A stretch of 64,000 nucleotides of DNA, from NCBI RefSeq assembly GCF_003233725.1, contig NZ_QKQV01000001.1, forward strand, positions 234,807 through 298,806, given 5' to 3'. The translations under genes were made by a program, and so were the position numbers. Origin of the DNA: Mesonia sp. K7. GTDB taxonomy: Bacteria > Bacteroidota > Bacteroidia > Flavobacteriales > Flavobacteriaceae. The notes under the pieces were generated by a model. The model was not told the origin of the DNA and did not search any database. It saw nothing but the letters and a program-made list of their open reading frames with translations. Positions 51,084 through 60,827 of the stretch are shown piece after piece; the stretch's first letter is position 1; each line of letters begins with the position of its first letter.

Positions 51084-53387
51084 TTAGTCTTTATTCTGCT
51101 GATCTTTAAACTTTTCAAATTCACTTTTAGTCTCTTGCTGTGGCCAATTATTGTTAGACACATCTATATCGGCTGTTTGTTGCTCTGGATCTAATGTAAT
51201 TGACTCAATTTTTTTATCTGTAGCAAGGACTCGCGAAACCTCTTTATCGTTCTTTCTCCATATCTGCGGTGGAAAAGTGATTCTTTCTGAAGTACCATCT
51301 TCATATGTATATTCTAAAATAATAGGCATCACCAAACCTCCTGGTTTTTCGAAGGTAATTTCATAAAAATGTTTTGGCTCTTTTAGGGTTCTTCGCTCTT
51401 CTTCCGAAAAGTTATCCATTAAATAAGCTTTTAATTTTGGAGCCGATTCGGTTATTTTTTTGGTTTTCATATTCGCTTCGTATTCTTCGCTTCCTTCTTC
51501 TACCACATACAAAGCGTCTATCTCATCATAATTGGTGATGTTATACCTGCTCAGCATTTCTTTACCAGCTTTGGTAGGCTTATCGGTAATGTAATATGAT
51601 TTTACGCTTTTAATGCCAATATCAACATAATCGGTCGTGTAAAACCATCCTCTCCAAAACCAATCTAAATCTACGGCAGAAGCATCTTCCATCGTTCTAA
51701 AGAAATCTTCTGGCGTTGGGTGTTTAAACATCCAGCGTTGCGAATATGTTCTAAACGCGTGATCAAACAACTCTCTTCCCATAATGGTTTCTCGCAAGAT
51801 GTTGAGTGCCGTTGCTGGTTTTCCGTAAGCATTGTTTCCTAATTGGTAAACTTGCTCTGGGTTACTCATAATCGGAGCGATATAATCTTGATTACCTTTC
51901 ATATAGGAAACAATTTTTGCAGGGTCACCACGACGAGAAGGATACTTGTCTAAAGGCGCAATAGCTGTCGGGAAGTTCTCACCGAAATCTTGCTCTGCAA
52001 CATATTGAACAAAAGTGTTGATACCTTCGTCCATCCAACCCCATTGCCTTTCGTCACTATTTACTATCATCGGGAAAAAGTTATGACCTATCTCATGGAT
52101 AATCACGCTGATCATCCCAAATTTTGTTCTGTCAGAATAAGTTCCGTCTTCGTTAGGTCTTCCATAATTCCAGCAAATCATCGGGTATTCCATACCTTGG
52201 TTTTTGGCGTGAACCGAAATCGCTTTGTGGTAAGGGTAATCAAATGTCATTCGACTATAAGACTTTAAGGTTTGCACCACGGCTTTGGTAGAATACTCCT
52301 CCCACAAAGGGTTTCCTTCTTTGGAATAGATTGAAACTGCCATTACTTCGTTTTTACCTACTTTTACATTTTGCATATCGCAGATGTATTTTCGTGAGGA
52401 AGTAAATCCGAAATCACGTACATTTTCTGCCTTAAACTTCCAGGTTTTGGTTTTATTCGTAGAACTTTTTTCCGCTTTTTCTGCTTCTTCTTGTGTAACG
52501 ATGAGTACAGGTTTGTCAAATGACTTTTTAGCCTGTTCGTACCTATCCATCATTTTTTTCGTGTAAACGTCTTTTCTATTTTGTAAAACCCCAGTAGCAT
52601 CTAAAAAATGGTCTGCAGGTACGGTAATATTTACCTCGTAATCACCAAAAGGCAAAGCAAACTCACCACTTCCCCAAAACTGATAGTTTTGCCAACCTTC
52701 TACATCATTATAAACCGCCATTCTCGGGAAAAACTGAGCAATCACATAGGCGTAATTTCCGTCTTTAGGAAAAAATTCATAACCTGAACGACCCCTGTTG
52801 ACCACATGATCGTTGATGTTATACCACCATTTGATGGAAAATTCAATTTTTTTTCCAGGGTTCAAAGCTTCGTCTAAATCTATACGCATCATCGTCTGAT
52901 TGATGGTATATTTCATCGGTTTACCGTCTTTCAGTACCTTTTCAATATTAAAGCCTCCGTCAAAAGGTTCTGCCATATAACTATCTACAAAACTTCCTGT
53001 CTGGCTCACCGCACTAATCGCATCACCATTTCGTAAAGGTGATTTGCTGTCTTTTGCTCTTACGTTTTGATCGAGTTGTACCCATAGATAAGTGAGCTTG
53101 TCTGGTGAATTGTTGATATAGGTGATTGTTTCTTCCCCAAAAAGCTTTTGGCTTTTATCATCTAAAATAATATTCATCACATAATCGGCCTCGTTTTGGT
53201 AATAAGCGTGACCTGGAGCTCCAGAAGCCGTTCTATACTGGTTGGGTGTAGAAAACTCCTGGTATAATTGCCTAAACTTATTTTGGTTGATATGACCTTC
53301 TTGTTTTTCTTGTGGTTCTTCTTGTGCAAATCCGCTTATAGCGAAAAAACTAAACAAAAATGCGGTGATTAGCTGTGTTGATTTCAT
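51084..53387 (-). CDS. Secreted M1-family metallopeptidase
   Basis: A 767-residue zinc peptidase with a signal peptide (cut near FAISGFAQ). The zinc motif HEIGHNFFP with the third ligand Glu in WMDEGINTFVQY, and GMEYPMICWN in place of the aminopeptidase GxMEN loop, place it in the M1 family. The N-terminal beta-domain and a C-terminal extension rich in charged residues are usual in flavobacterial members. It is the last gene of a four-gene minus-strand cluster. Confidence 0.93.
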   Translation of the reverse strand: MKSTQLITAFLFSFFAISGFAQEEPQEKQEGHINQNKFRQLYQEFSTPNQYRTASGAPGHAYYQNEADYVMNIILDDKSQKLFGEETITYINNSPDKLTYLWVQLDQNVRAKDSKSPLRNGDAISAVSQTGSFVDSYMAEPFDGGFNIEKVLKDGKPMKYTINQTMMRIDLDEALNPGKKIEFSIKWWYNINDHVVNRGRSGYEFFPKDGNYAYVIAQFFPRMAVYNDVEGWQNYQFWGSGEFALPFGDYEVNITVPADHFLDATGVLQNRKDVYTKKMMDRYEQAKKSFDKPVLIVTQEEAEKAEKSSTNKTKTWKFKAENVRDFGFTSSRKYICDMQNVKVGKNEVMAVSIYSKEGNPLWEEYSTKAVVQTLKSYSRMTFDYPYHKAISVHAKNQGMEYPMICWNYGRPNEDGTYSDRTKFGMISVIIHEIGHNFFPMIVNSDERQWGWMDEGINTFVQYVAEQDFGENFPTAIAPLDKYPSRRGDPAKIVSYMKGNQDYIAPIMSNPEQVYQLGNNAYGKPATALNILRETIMGRELFDHAFRTYSQRWMFKHPTPEDFFRTMEDASAVDLDWFWRGWFYTTDYVDIGIKSVKSYYITDKPTKAGKEMLSRYNITNYDEIDALYVVEEGSEEYEANMKTKKITESAPKLKAYLMDNFSEEERRTLKEPKHFYEITFEKPGGLVMPIILEYTYEDGTSERITFPPQIWRKNDKEVSRVLATDKKIESITLDPEQQTADIDVSNNNWPQQETKSEFEKFKDQQNKD

Positions 53388-53391
53388 AGAT

Positions 53392-53898
53392 TTAGTTAAA
53401 ATTTATGGTTTGTGTCTCGTTGTCTTTCAATAACAACAGCGATTTTTCTTGATCTTTTTTCTTAAAATGAACAATATTTTTTTGGTCTTCAAATAATTCC
53501 ATCAGAATTTCATTGGTAACTTTCACCTCAGAAAAATCTGATATTTTCGGAGCCTCAAGATAGCAAATTATTAAATCATCTTCGTAACGCTTTCCTATAA
53601 AATTAAGTTGAACCGATTGGTTTTTGATTTTAAAAAGCATTTTTTTATTGAAATAATCTTCAATATAAGCATCGGTTTTTTCTTGGGTCACTTCTCTACT
53701 CAACACCACAGATTTATCGTAACGCTCGTTTAGCAATCGCTGAAAGTCATCTACAAAAATGCGAGTGACTAGCTGTAAAGCTTGATCTTTTGCTGAATAA
53801 TTGACATCGGTCACACTCAAATAAAATTTGTGGACATCTGCATTTTGAAACGAAAAATGGACTGCTAGAAACAGAAAAAAAAATGCTTTCTTAATCAT
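53392..53898 (-). CDS. DUF6702 family exported protein
   Basis: A 168-residue protein with a signal peptide (MIKKAFFFLFLAVHFSFQNA) and then HKFYLSVTDVNYSAKDQALQ, RIFVDDFQRLLNERYDK and EDLIICYLEA, the recognised DUF6702 layout. Function unknown. It is often next to an M1 peptidase in flavobacteria, as here (four bases apart). Its start overlaps the upstream gene by eight bases. Confidence 0.9.
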   Translation of the reverse strand: MIKKAFFFLFLAVHFSFQNADVHKFYLSVTDVNYSAKDQALQLVTRIFVDDFQRLLNERYDKSVVLSREVTQEKTDAYIEDYFNKKMLFKIKNQSVQLNFIGKRYEDDLIICYLEAPKISDFSEVKVTNEILMELFEDQKNIVHFKKKDQEKSLLLLKDNETQTINFN

Positions 53899-54685
53899 CT
53901 ATTTGATATTCTTTTTTAAAGCTTTTTGCTTTTTCGAGGTAAAATTGCGTAAGCGCTAAGCTCTCTTCTTCTTTGACTATATAAGTCTTGAAAAGTTGAA
54001 AAGTGTTACAATAATACAAGAAATCGTCTACTTTATCTTCTGGAATTTCAATAATCTCTATAAAATAACGATCTTCATGGATTTCTCTTGCCTTTTTGAT
54101 ATTCGCCTCTATGCGTTCGTACTTGAGTTGGCGTTTAAGCATATTGGTTCTTCCCGAAAGCTGGTTAAGCATTCGACCTAGCGAAAAGCCTGTCGGTAAA
54201 ACACCAAGCATCAACTGTGGTTCTCCTCCTGTTGCCGTAAGAAGTCTTCTTTCGGCTTGTGTGAGTTTAGGCTGTGGCGCTGGCAAACCTACATCTGTAT
54301 TGGTCAGTTTTTTATGAGTATCGATGTTATTTGCATCGGTTTTAAGATTACCGGTTAAGTCGATGTCGCTAATACTCACCTCCTCAAGTTCTGTCACATC
54401 ATTTTCCAAAAAGATGGTAGTGAATTTCTCTAAATTTTCTTCAGTAATTCTCAACCTGTAAACTTTATATTTTACGGAAGAAAAAATAACCGAATCGCCT
54501 ACTTTTGCTGGAAGCGAAAATTCACCATTTCTACTATTGGTAGTTCCGAGATGATTGGTAAGATTCACAATATTTACTTGTATTTCACCAATAGAATCGG
54601 CATAAATTCTTCCTTCAAATCGCTGTTCTTGAGAAAACCCAAAAGCAACAACAAATAAAAATAATATGTATAGCAAATGTTTCAT
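53891..54685 (-). CDS. Carboxypeptidase-regulatory-like domain protein, copy 1 of a tandem pair
   Basis: A 264-residue exported protein. After the signal peptide comes QRFEGRIYADSIGEIQVNIV then NLTNHLGTTNSRNGEFSLPA, a CarboxypepD_reg-like beta-sandwich, and then a helical domain of unknown function. The first ~95 residues are almost the same as in the next gene, also at DNA level, while the rest is only distantly alike. It overlaps that gene by four bases and the DUF6702 gene by eight. Confidence 0.87.
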   Translation of the reverse strand: MKHLLYILFLFVVAFGFSQEQRFEGRIYADSIGEIQVNIVNLTNHLGTTNSRNGEFSLPAKVGDSVIFSSVKYKVYRLRITEENLEKFTTIFLENDVTELEEVSISDIDLTGNLKTDANNIDTHKKLTNTDVGLPAPQPKLTQAERRLLTATGGEPQLMLGVLPTGFSLGRMLNQLSGRTNMLKRQLKYERIEANIKKAREIHEDRYFIEIIEIPEDKVDDFLYYCNTFQLFKTYIVKEEESLALTQFYLEKAKSFKKEYQIDD

Positions 54686-55482
54686 TCTTTCGTATCCATT
54701 GCTTCTTCTTTGTATACCTTATAAGATTCTAATTGGCTTTCTAAAAACTCAATCATTACTAACGGATTTTTTTCATTCATCGCTTGATTAAAGCCAGATT
54801 GCTGCTCACAGAAATACCAAAAATCGTCAACATAAAGCGTATCAATGGCTAAAGTTTTGCTTTCGTAACCCACAGGAATCAAATCTCTAGCTTTGTTGAT
54901 TTTCATCTCAAGTTCGTCATAAGCTTTATGTCTTTTCAAATCTTTTATCCTTCCCGACAGAACAGTCACCAAAAGAGAAACCGGATCTGAGGTTGCTGAT
55001 TTATACCTTCGCTGTGCAGGAGTAAGTTTTGGCGGATCATAGGCTGGCAAACCCAAATCTTCTGCTTGTAAACCTCTGTAGGTTTTTATCTTTTTTGCAT
55101 CATTTAGTAAATCACCTGTCAAATCTAAGTTAGTAATCAATACTTCTTCAAGTTCGGTCACTTCATTTTCCAAAAAGATGGTGTTGAATTCTTCTAAATG
55201 TTCTTCGTTAATTTTCAGCCTGTAAACTTTATATTTTACGGAAGAAAAAATAACGGAATCACCCGCTTTCGCAGGAAGCGAAAATTCACCATTTCTACTA
55301 TTGGTCGTTCCGAGATGATTGGTGAGATTAACAATATTTACTTGTATTTCGCTAATCGAGTCGGCATAAATTCTTCCTTCAAATCGCTGTTCTTGTTGTG
55401 AAAACACAGAATGCACAGAAAAAATAAGTAGAAAAAAGGTAAAGTTTTTCAAATGTTTTATTTTTAAATACTTATTTTCCAT
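54682..55482 (-). CDS. Carboxypeptidase-regulatory-like domain protein, copy 2 of a tandem pair
   Basis: A 266-residue exported protein, first gene of the peptidase cluster. Domain plan as for its neighbour: signal peptide ending VHSVFSQQ, regulatory-like beta-sandwich to about residue 125, then a divergent helical part with LTPAQRRYKSATSDPVSLLV. Only 23 bases separate its start from that of pepE on the opposite strand, so the divergent promoters must overlap the coding regions. Function unknown. Confidence 0.87.
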   Translation of the reverse strand: MENKYLKIKHLKNFTFFLLIFSVHSVFSQQEQRFEGRIYADSISEIQVNIVNLTNHLGTTNSRNGEFSLPAKAGDSVIFSSVKYKVYRLKINEEHLEEFNTIFLENEVTELEEVLITNLDLTGDLLNDAKKIKTYRGLQAEDLGLPAYDPPKLTPAQRRYKSATSDPVSLLVTVLSGRIKDLKRHKAYDELEMKINKARDLIPVGYESKTLAIDTLYVDDFWYFCEQQSGFNQAMNEKNPLVMIEFLESQLESYKVYKEEAMDTKE

Positions 55483-55505
55483 AAAATTGTTACAAAAACC
55501 AAACT

Positions 55506-56210
55506 ATGAATTGTATAATTGCCAGTACTTCTACCATTCACGGCAGTGATTATCTTGCTTATTTACAACCCGAACTTCATGAGTTGTTTAAAGATATCCA
55601 TAAAATTTTATTTATCCCGTTTGCCCGTCCTAGCGGAATCACACACGACGAATACACCCAAAAAGCTCGTGAAGGACTCGCTTTTTTGAACAAGAAAGTA
55701 GTAGGAATTCACGAAAGTGACAACTACCGAGAAGCGGTTAAGAATGCTGAGGCGATTTTTACCGGCGGCGGAAATACTTTTTTACTCGTCAAACAATTGC
55801 ACGATCACCATTTGATGGATACACTTCGACAAAAAATTGAAAGTGGTAGCCCATATTTAGGCACAAGTGCTGGCAGCAATATTTGCGGACCAACGATGCA
55901 AACCACCAACGATATGCCAATTGTGATGCCCAAAAGTTTTCAAACCACGGGCGTTTTACCATTCAATATCAATGCCCATTACCTTGATCCAGACGCCAAC
56001 TCGACACACAAAGGTGAAACGCGCGAAACACGTATTAAAGAATTTCATAAACTTAACGATACGATTGTAGTTGGTTTACGCGAAGGAAGCTGGGTTCGTG
56101 TTGTAGGTAAAAAAATGAATCTTGGCGGAAAACTAGCTGCGCGTATTTTTAAACCCAACGAAGCTGCTTTTGAAGTTGCCCCTAATTATTCTTTTAACGA
56201 ATTATCTTAA
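55506..56210 (+). CDS. pepE: Dipeptidase E (alpha-aspartyl dipeptidase, S51)
   Basis: A 234-residue serine peptidase that splits Asp-X dipeptides in the cytosol. IFTGGGNTFLLVKQLH and the nucleophile elbow YLGTSAGSNICGPTM (Ser in GTSAGS), plus NINAHYLDPD with the His, form the S51 active site. The stop overlaps the glsA start (TAATG), so the two are co-translated; both release amino acids or ammonia. Confidence 0.94.
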   Translation: MNCIIASTSTIHGSDYLAYLQPELHELFKDIHKILFIPFARPSGITHDEYTQKAREGLAFLNKKVVGIHESDNYREAVKNAEAIFTGGGNTFLLVKQLHDHHLMDTLRQKIESGSPYLGTSAGSNICGPTMQTTNDMPIVMPKSFQTTGVLPFNINAHYLDPDANSTHKGETRETRIKEFHKLNDTIVVGLREGSWVRVVGKKMNLGGKLAARIFKPNEAAFEVAPNYSFNELS

Positions 56211-57118
56211 TGGATTTTCAACAGATTTTAAATACGCTACAATCCGACCTCAAAGGTTTTGAGACCAAAGGAAAAGTCGCCGATTACATTCCGGAACTTC
56301 GCAAAGTCTCTCCCGATAAGTTCGGAATGTCTCTTACTACTTTAGATCATAAAACTTACAGCTTTGGCGATGCACTGGAAAAATTTTCCATACAAAGTAT
56401 TTCTAAGGTTTTTACACTCGCTCTTGCAGAAAAATATGGTGACGAAATTTGGCAACGTGTTGGTGTCGAGCCTTCAGGAAACCCGTTTAATTCATTGATG
56501 CAATTAGAGCAGGACAAGGGTATTCCTAGAAACCCATTTATCAATGCAGGAGCAATTGTGGTGGCAGATATTTTACTTTCGTTGTTTGAAAACCCCGAAA
56601 AAGAACTTTTAAATTTCATCAAACAACTTACCAATGACGACAACATCCGCATCCATGAAAAAGTAGCCTTGTCAGAAAAACTTACCGGTTATCGAAATGT
56701 TGCTTTAGTTAATTATATGAAATCCTTGGGCAACATCAAAAATGATCCCACAGAAGTGATCGGTTTTTATTTTAGACAATGTGCTATAGAAATGAGTTGC
56801 GAACAACTTTCAAAAGCTTTTTTAATTTTTGTTGATGACGGAAAAGTGCACGGAAAACAAATTTTAAACGAATTATACGTACGAAGAATCAATGCTTTGA
56901 TGCAAACTTGCGGTTTTTATGACGAAGCCGGAGAATTTAGTTTTAAGGTAGGTTTACCCGGAAAAAGTGGTGTTGGTGGTGGAATTGTTGCGGTTCACCC
57001 AGCAGTTTATAGCGTTGCCGTTTGGAGTCCGATTTTAAATAAAAAAGGAAATTCCGAAAAAGGAATGAAAGCTTTAGAAAAACTAACCGACCTCACAGGT
57101 TTGTCTATTTTCTTATAA
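56210..57118 (+). CDS. glsA: Glutaminase (serine-dependent)
   Basis: A 302-residue enzyme turning glutamine into glutamate and ammonia. The catalytic SxxK is in FSIQSISKVFTLALAE, and FNSLMQLEQDKGIPRNPFINAGAI and GLPGKSGVGGGIVAVHP complete the penicillin-binding-like active site. It is coupled to pepE by a TAATG overlap. With GSIII at 15 kb, the window holds both directions of the glutamine/glutamate cycle. Confidence 0.95.
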   Translation: MDFQQILNTLQSDLKGFETKGKVADYIPELRKVSPDKFGMSLTTLDHKTYSFGDALEKFSIQSISKVFTLALAEKYGDEIWQRVGVEPSGNPFNSLMQLEQDKGIPRNPFINAGAIVVADILLSLFENPEKELLNFIKQLTNDDNIRIHEKVALSEKLTGYRNVALVNYMKSLGNIKNDPTEVIGFYFRQCAIEMSCEQLSKAFLIFVDDGKVHGKQILNELYVRRINALMQTCGFYDEAGEFSFKVGLPGKSGVGGGIVAVHPAVYSVAVWSPILNKKGNSEKGMKALEKLTDLTGLSIFL

Positions 57119-57201
57119 AATTAATGCCTTAAAATCTTCTTAACGTCGTAAAAAATTGGCAAATAAAACCTAAATTAGTTTTTCTAATTAGCAACAAAGT
57201 G

Positions 57202-57483
57202 ATGGAAAAAATAAAGCATAAAGAAAATCAAACCAATGGCATCTTTTTTTTGGAAAACGAAAAGGGAATCGTTTCTGAACTCACCTATCAAAAAGAAGAA
57301 AATGTTTTGGTGATCGATCACACCAAAACCCAGAAACCCTACGAAGGTCAAGGTTATGCCTCTGTGCTTTTAGAACACACGGTAAATTATGCCCGAGAAA
57401 AAGGTCTAAAAATCAATCCACTTTGTCCGTTTGCCGAAGTAAAGTTTGACGAAAACGAATCTTATCAAGACATTAGAGCTTAA
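57202..57483 (+). CDS. Small GNAT-like N-acetyltransferase (YjdJ type)
   Basis: A 93-residue single-domain acetyltransferase-like protein. GIVSELTYQKEENVLVIDHT and the acetyl-CoA segment YEGQGYASVLLEHTVNYAREKGLKINPLCPFA match the short COG2388-type GNAT. ATG 57202 is preferred to the GTG three bases earlier. The next GNAT gene starts seven bases after its stop. Confidence 0.88.
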   Translation: MEKIKHKENQTNGIFFLENEKGIVSELTYQKEENVLVIDHTKTQKPYEGQGYASVLLEHTVNYAREKGLKINPLCPFAEVKFDENESYQDIRA

Positions 57484-57489
57484 AGCAAA

Positions 57490-57927
57490 ATGGTATTTTC
57501 GGAGGTTAGCGTTTCAGAAATTTTACCCGTTAGACAACAAGTTCTGCGCCAAGGCAAACCACTCGAAGCTTGTATGATGGAAAGTGATGAACTTTCTACA
57601 ACCCAACATTTTGCCCTAAAAGAAAACCAAAAAGTAGTAGCTATTGCTACAATAATGCAACAAAAAAATGATTTGTTTTCACAAGAAAAACAAGTTCGCT
57701 TACGCGGAATGGCAGTTTTACCCGAATACCAAAAACAACAACTTGGTAAAAAACTACTTACCCAGGTAGAAAACAAATTTGTAAAACCTCATTATGATTT
57801 GATGTGGTTTAACGCAAGAGAAAAAGCTGTTCCGTTTTATAGAAAATTAGGTTTTGAAATCATTGGAGAACGATTTTTGATTGAAGGAATTGGCGAACAT
57901 TTTGTGATGTACAAAAGTTATGAATAG
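57490..57927 (+). CDS. GNAT-family N-acetyltransferase
   Basis: A 145-residue acetyltransferase. ILPVRQQVLRQGKPLEACMM, the CoA loop VRLRGMAVLPEYQKQQLGKKLLTQVE, and ARE-KAVPFYRKLGFEIIGERF are the GNAT motifs in order. Substrate unknown. Its stop overlaps the M15 peptidase start by eight bases. Confidence 0.93.
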   Translation: MVFSEVSVSEILPVRQQVLRQGKPLEACMMESDELSTTQHFALKENQKVVAIATIMQQKNDLFSQEKQVRLRGMAVLPEYQKQQLGKKLLTQVENKFVKPHYDLMWFNAREKAVPFYRKLGFEIIGERFLIEGIGEHFVMYKSYE

Positions 57928-58657
57928 AAAAGAGTTTTTACAACGTATCGGTTTTATTTCCGCACTAGCCAGTTTGTCTTTTTCAGATAAAAAATTGTGG
58001 CAAGAAACTTATACTCAAGATCAACTCACAGGAAAAACTCCGGTTACAGCCACGACCAACAATCAACATATTCAAGATGAGGTTTACCAAGCTTTTTCTG
58101 CGATGAAAAAAGCAGCTGCTAAAGAAAATATTGATATTCAAATCGTTTCGGGTTACCGTAGTTTCGAGCGACAACTTGAAATCTGGAACGGCAAATACCA
58201 ACGCTTTACCCAACAAGGACTTTCGCCAACAGAAGCTATCAAAAAAATTCTCGAGTATTCGACCATTCCTGGAACATCTCGTCATCATTGGGGAACCGAT
58301 ATCGATATTATCGACGGTAATAAAAAAGCACCTGAAACTCTTTTAAACCCAGAAAACTATAATGAAAATGGAGTGTTTTGTGACCTCAAAGTTTGGATGA
58401 ACAAACATGCAGAGCGTTTCGGTTTTTATGAGGTTTATACCAATAATCCCAACCGAAAAGGTTTTTTCTACGAACCTTGGCATTTTAGCTATAAAGAAGT
58501 GAGTTCACCCATGTTGGAAGCCTATAAAAAGTTAGATTTCAAAACGATTATTCGTTCAGAAAAAAGGCTGCTCGGAAACTCACATTTGTCTGATGAAATT
58601 TTAGACAATTACTTTCGTGAAAATATTTTGGATATCAATCCAGCTTTGCTGAGTTAA
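57920..58657 (+). CDS. M15-family D-alanyl-D-alanine carboxypeptidase (VanY-like)
   Basis: A 245-residue zinc peptidase acting on cell-wall stem peptides. IVSGYRSFERQLEIWNGKY, the zinc motif SRHHWGTDIDIID and the last ligand EPWHFSY are present. The N terminus (FLQRIGFISALASLSFS) is a short, weak signal peptide, so it is probably exported. It overlaps the GNAT gene by eight bases and is followed by the gpmI operon promoter. Confidence 0.92.
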   Translation: MNRKEFLQRIGFISALASLSFSDKKLWQETYTQDQLTGKTPVTATTNNQHIQDEVYQAFSAMKKAAAKENIDIQIVSGYRSFERQLEIWNGKYQRFTQQGLSPTEAIKKILEYSTIPGTSRHHWGTDIDIIDGNKKAPETLLNPENYNENGVFCDLKVWMNKHAERFGFYEVYTNNPNRKGFFYEPWHFSYKEVSSPMLEAYKKLDFKTIIRSEKRLLGNSHLSDEILDNYFRENILDINPALLS

Positions 58658-58708
58658 ACAGAAAACCAATTTTATCATAACTTTACCATAAAACTGTGAT
58701 GACTTCTG

Positions 58709-58716
58709 TATTTTTG
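58709..58716 (+). promoter_or_regulatory. -7 promoter box of gpmI
   Basis: TATTTTTG matches TAnnTTTG and lies 16 bases before the gpmI ATG. Confidence 0.6.
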
Positions 58717-58732
58717 CACAAATCGTTTATAA

Positions 58733-60244
58733 ATGAGTGAAAAAGCAATTTTAGTGATTTTAGACGGTTGGGGACAAACACAAGACCCAACTGTTTCTGC
58801 AGTACATCAAGCGAACACACCGTTTTTTGATAGTTTGATAGAAAACTACCCCCATACAACTTTGAGAACCGATGGTGAACATGTAGGTTTACCGGTCGGG
58901 CAAATGGGAAACAGCGAGGTTGGTCATTTAAATCTCGGTGCCGGAAGGATTGTTTACCAAGATTTGGCTAAAATAAATATGGCAGTCGATAACAACACGC
59001 TCATTTCAGAACCAGTTTTACAGCAAGCTTTTAATTACGCAAAAGAAAATGACAAACCGGTTCATTTTATAGGTTTGGTGAGTGATGGCGGTGTTCATTC
59101 ACATATCAATCATCTTAAAGGTTTACTTCGCGCTGCTAAAGAGTTTGGTGTCAGTAAAAAATATGTTCACGCTTTTACAGATGGTCGTGATGTCGACCCA
59201 AAATCTGGACTAGGACATGTACAAGATTTGATAGAAGAGTTGCCTAAAACAGATGCTAAATTGGCTTCGGTTATTGGCAGATATTACGCCATGGATCGTG
59301 ACAGACGTTGGGAACGCACCAAAAAAGCCTACGATTTATTAGTAAACGGAATTGGAGAAAAAACTGAAAATCCTTTACAAGCAATGCAAAAAAGCTACGA
59401 TAAAGATATCTCCGATGAATTTATCGAGCCTATCTCTGTATTAAATAATGGTGTGACACACAAAGTTGAGAAAGGCGATGTCGTGATTTTCTTTAATTTT
59501 AGAACAGACCGCGGAAGACAACTTACACACATGCTTACGCAGGAAGACAATTTAGAATTTGATTCTAAAAGACTGCCGTTGTATTTTGTAACGATGACGA
59601 AATATGATGATAGTTTTGCTAACATCAATGTGATTTACGAAAAGAGCAACATCAAAGCAACACTAGGCGAAACGCTATCTTATATGGGCAAAAAGCAAAT
59701 AAGAGCTGCAGAAACCGAGAAATACCCGCACGTGACGTTTTTCTTTTCGGGTGGTCGCGAAGAACCTTTTTCAGGAGAAGAACGTATTTTGGTCGCTTCG
59801 CCAAAAGTAGCTACTTACGATCTCAAACCTGAAATGAGCGCTGTAGAACTTACCGATAAATTGGTCGAAAAAATAGAAGAAAACAAAACCGATTTCTTCT
59901 GTATCAATTACGCCAATCCAGATATGGTTGGTCATACAGGAAGCATAGAAGCAGCCATTATTGCTTGCGAAACCGTTGATAAATGTTTAGAGCGAATAGT
60001 CACCGCAGGAAAAGAAAATTATAACATTCTTATTTTGGCCGATCACGGGAACAGTGAAAAAATGAAGAACGAAGATGGTTCAGAAAATACGGCTCATACC
60101 ACATTTCCGGTGCCTTTTATTTTAGTAACCGAAGATAAAAAACTCGTCAAATCAGGAATTTTGGGTGATATCGCACCTACCATTCTTGATTTGATGCAGA
60201 TCAATAAACCCGAATTAATGACACAACATAGTTTATTAGTATGA
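58733..60244 (+). CDS. gpmI: 2,3-Bisphosphoglycerate-independent phosphoglycerate mutase
   Basis: A 503-residue glycolytic enzyme interconverting 3- and 2-phosphoglycerate. ILDGWGQTQDPTVSAVHQAN, the phosphoserine loop GQMGNSEVGHLNLGAGRI, DGGVHSH, FTDGRDVDP and the C-terminal metal motifs NPDMVGHTGS and LADHGNSEKM are all in place. It leads an operon; the next gene overlaps by four bases. Confidence 0.97.
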   Translation: MSEKAILVILDGWGQTQDPTVSAVHQANTPFFDSLIENYPHTTLRTDGEHVGLPVGQMGNSEVGHLNLGAGRIVYQDLAKINMAVDNNTLISEPVLQQAFNYAKENDKPVHFIGLVSDGGVHSHINHLKGLLRAAKEFGVSKKYVHAFTDGRDVDPKSGLGHVQDLIEELPKTDAKLASVIGRYYAMDRDRRWERTKKAYDLLVNGIGEKTENPLQAMQKSYDKDISDEFIEPISVLNNGVTHKVEKGDVVIFFNFRTDRGRQLTHMLTQEDNLEFDSKRLPLYFVTMTKYDDSFANINVIYEKSNIKATLGETLSYMGKKQIRAAETEKYPHVTFFFSGGREEPFSGEERILVASPKVATYDLKPEMSAVELTDKLVEKIEENKTDFFCINYANPDMVGHTGSIEAAIIACETVDKCLERIVTAGKENYNILILADHGNSEKMKNEDGSENTAHTTFPVPFILVTEDKKLVKSGILGDIAPTILDLMQINKPELMTQHSLLV

Positions 60245-60822
60245 AACGAATTACTTACCTTATAGCTTTTATTTTAGGCTTTATAGCTTTCAATGCATGT
60301 AAAAATTCCGCTGGAAAGAAAAAAGAGCAGCCGCCAAAAATGACGGAAAACACAGAAATGGTCAACAAAAAAGTAGAAGACAGCACTTATACAGGCTTAA
60401 TCACCGAGGCTGATTTTAGAAACACCAAATTTGACGATTGGTTTTCTGAAGCATACGAGAGCTATCAACCCGATACCGAAATACTAGTAGAAATAAAAAA
60501 AGAAATTGGTAAATACGATATCAAAGTTTTCATGGGAACTTGGTGTTCAGACAGTCAAAGAGAAATTCCGCATCTGTATAAAATTTTAGATGATGTAGGT
60601 TACAATAAAGAAAACCTTACGGTTTATGCGATGAATGAAAACAAAACCACAGAAGCGAATCACGAAAAAGAATTAAACGTTTTTAATGTTCCTACACTCA
60701 TCTTTTATGATAAAGAAGGAAATGAAGTAAATCGTTTTGTAGAATTTCCGCAAGAAACTTTAGAAAAAGATATTTTAAAAATCGTAACCAAGCAAGATTA
60801 CAAACACAGTTACGCAGAATAA
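60241..60822 (+). CDS. Thioredoxin-fold lipoprotein with a CxxS-type motif
   Basis: A 193-residue protein with a lipoprotein signal (MKRITYLIAFILGFIAFNAC) and a thioredoxin fold. VFMGTWCSDSQREIPHLYKI has a single Cys followed by SDS, so it is not a two-cysteine oxidoreductase; VPTLIFYDKEG gives the cis-Pro loop. It may act through a single Cys, for example in mixed disulfides, outside the inner membrane. It overlaps gpmI by four bases. Confidence 0.9.
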   Translation: MKRITYLIAFILGFIAFNACKNSAGKKKEQPPKMTENTEMVNKKVEDSTYTGLITEADFRNTKFDDWFSEAYESYQPDTEILVEIKKEIGKYDIKVFMGTWCSDSQREIPHLYKILDDVGYNKENLTVYAMNENKTTEANHEKELNVFNVPTLIFYDKEGNEVNRFVEFPQETLEKDILKIVTKQDYKHSYAE

Positions 60823-60827
60823 CAACT

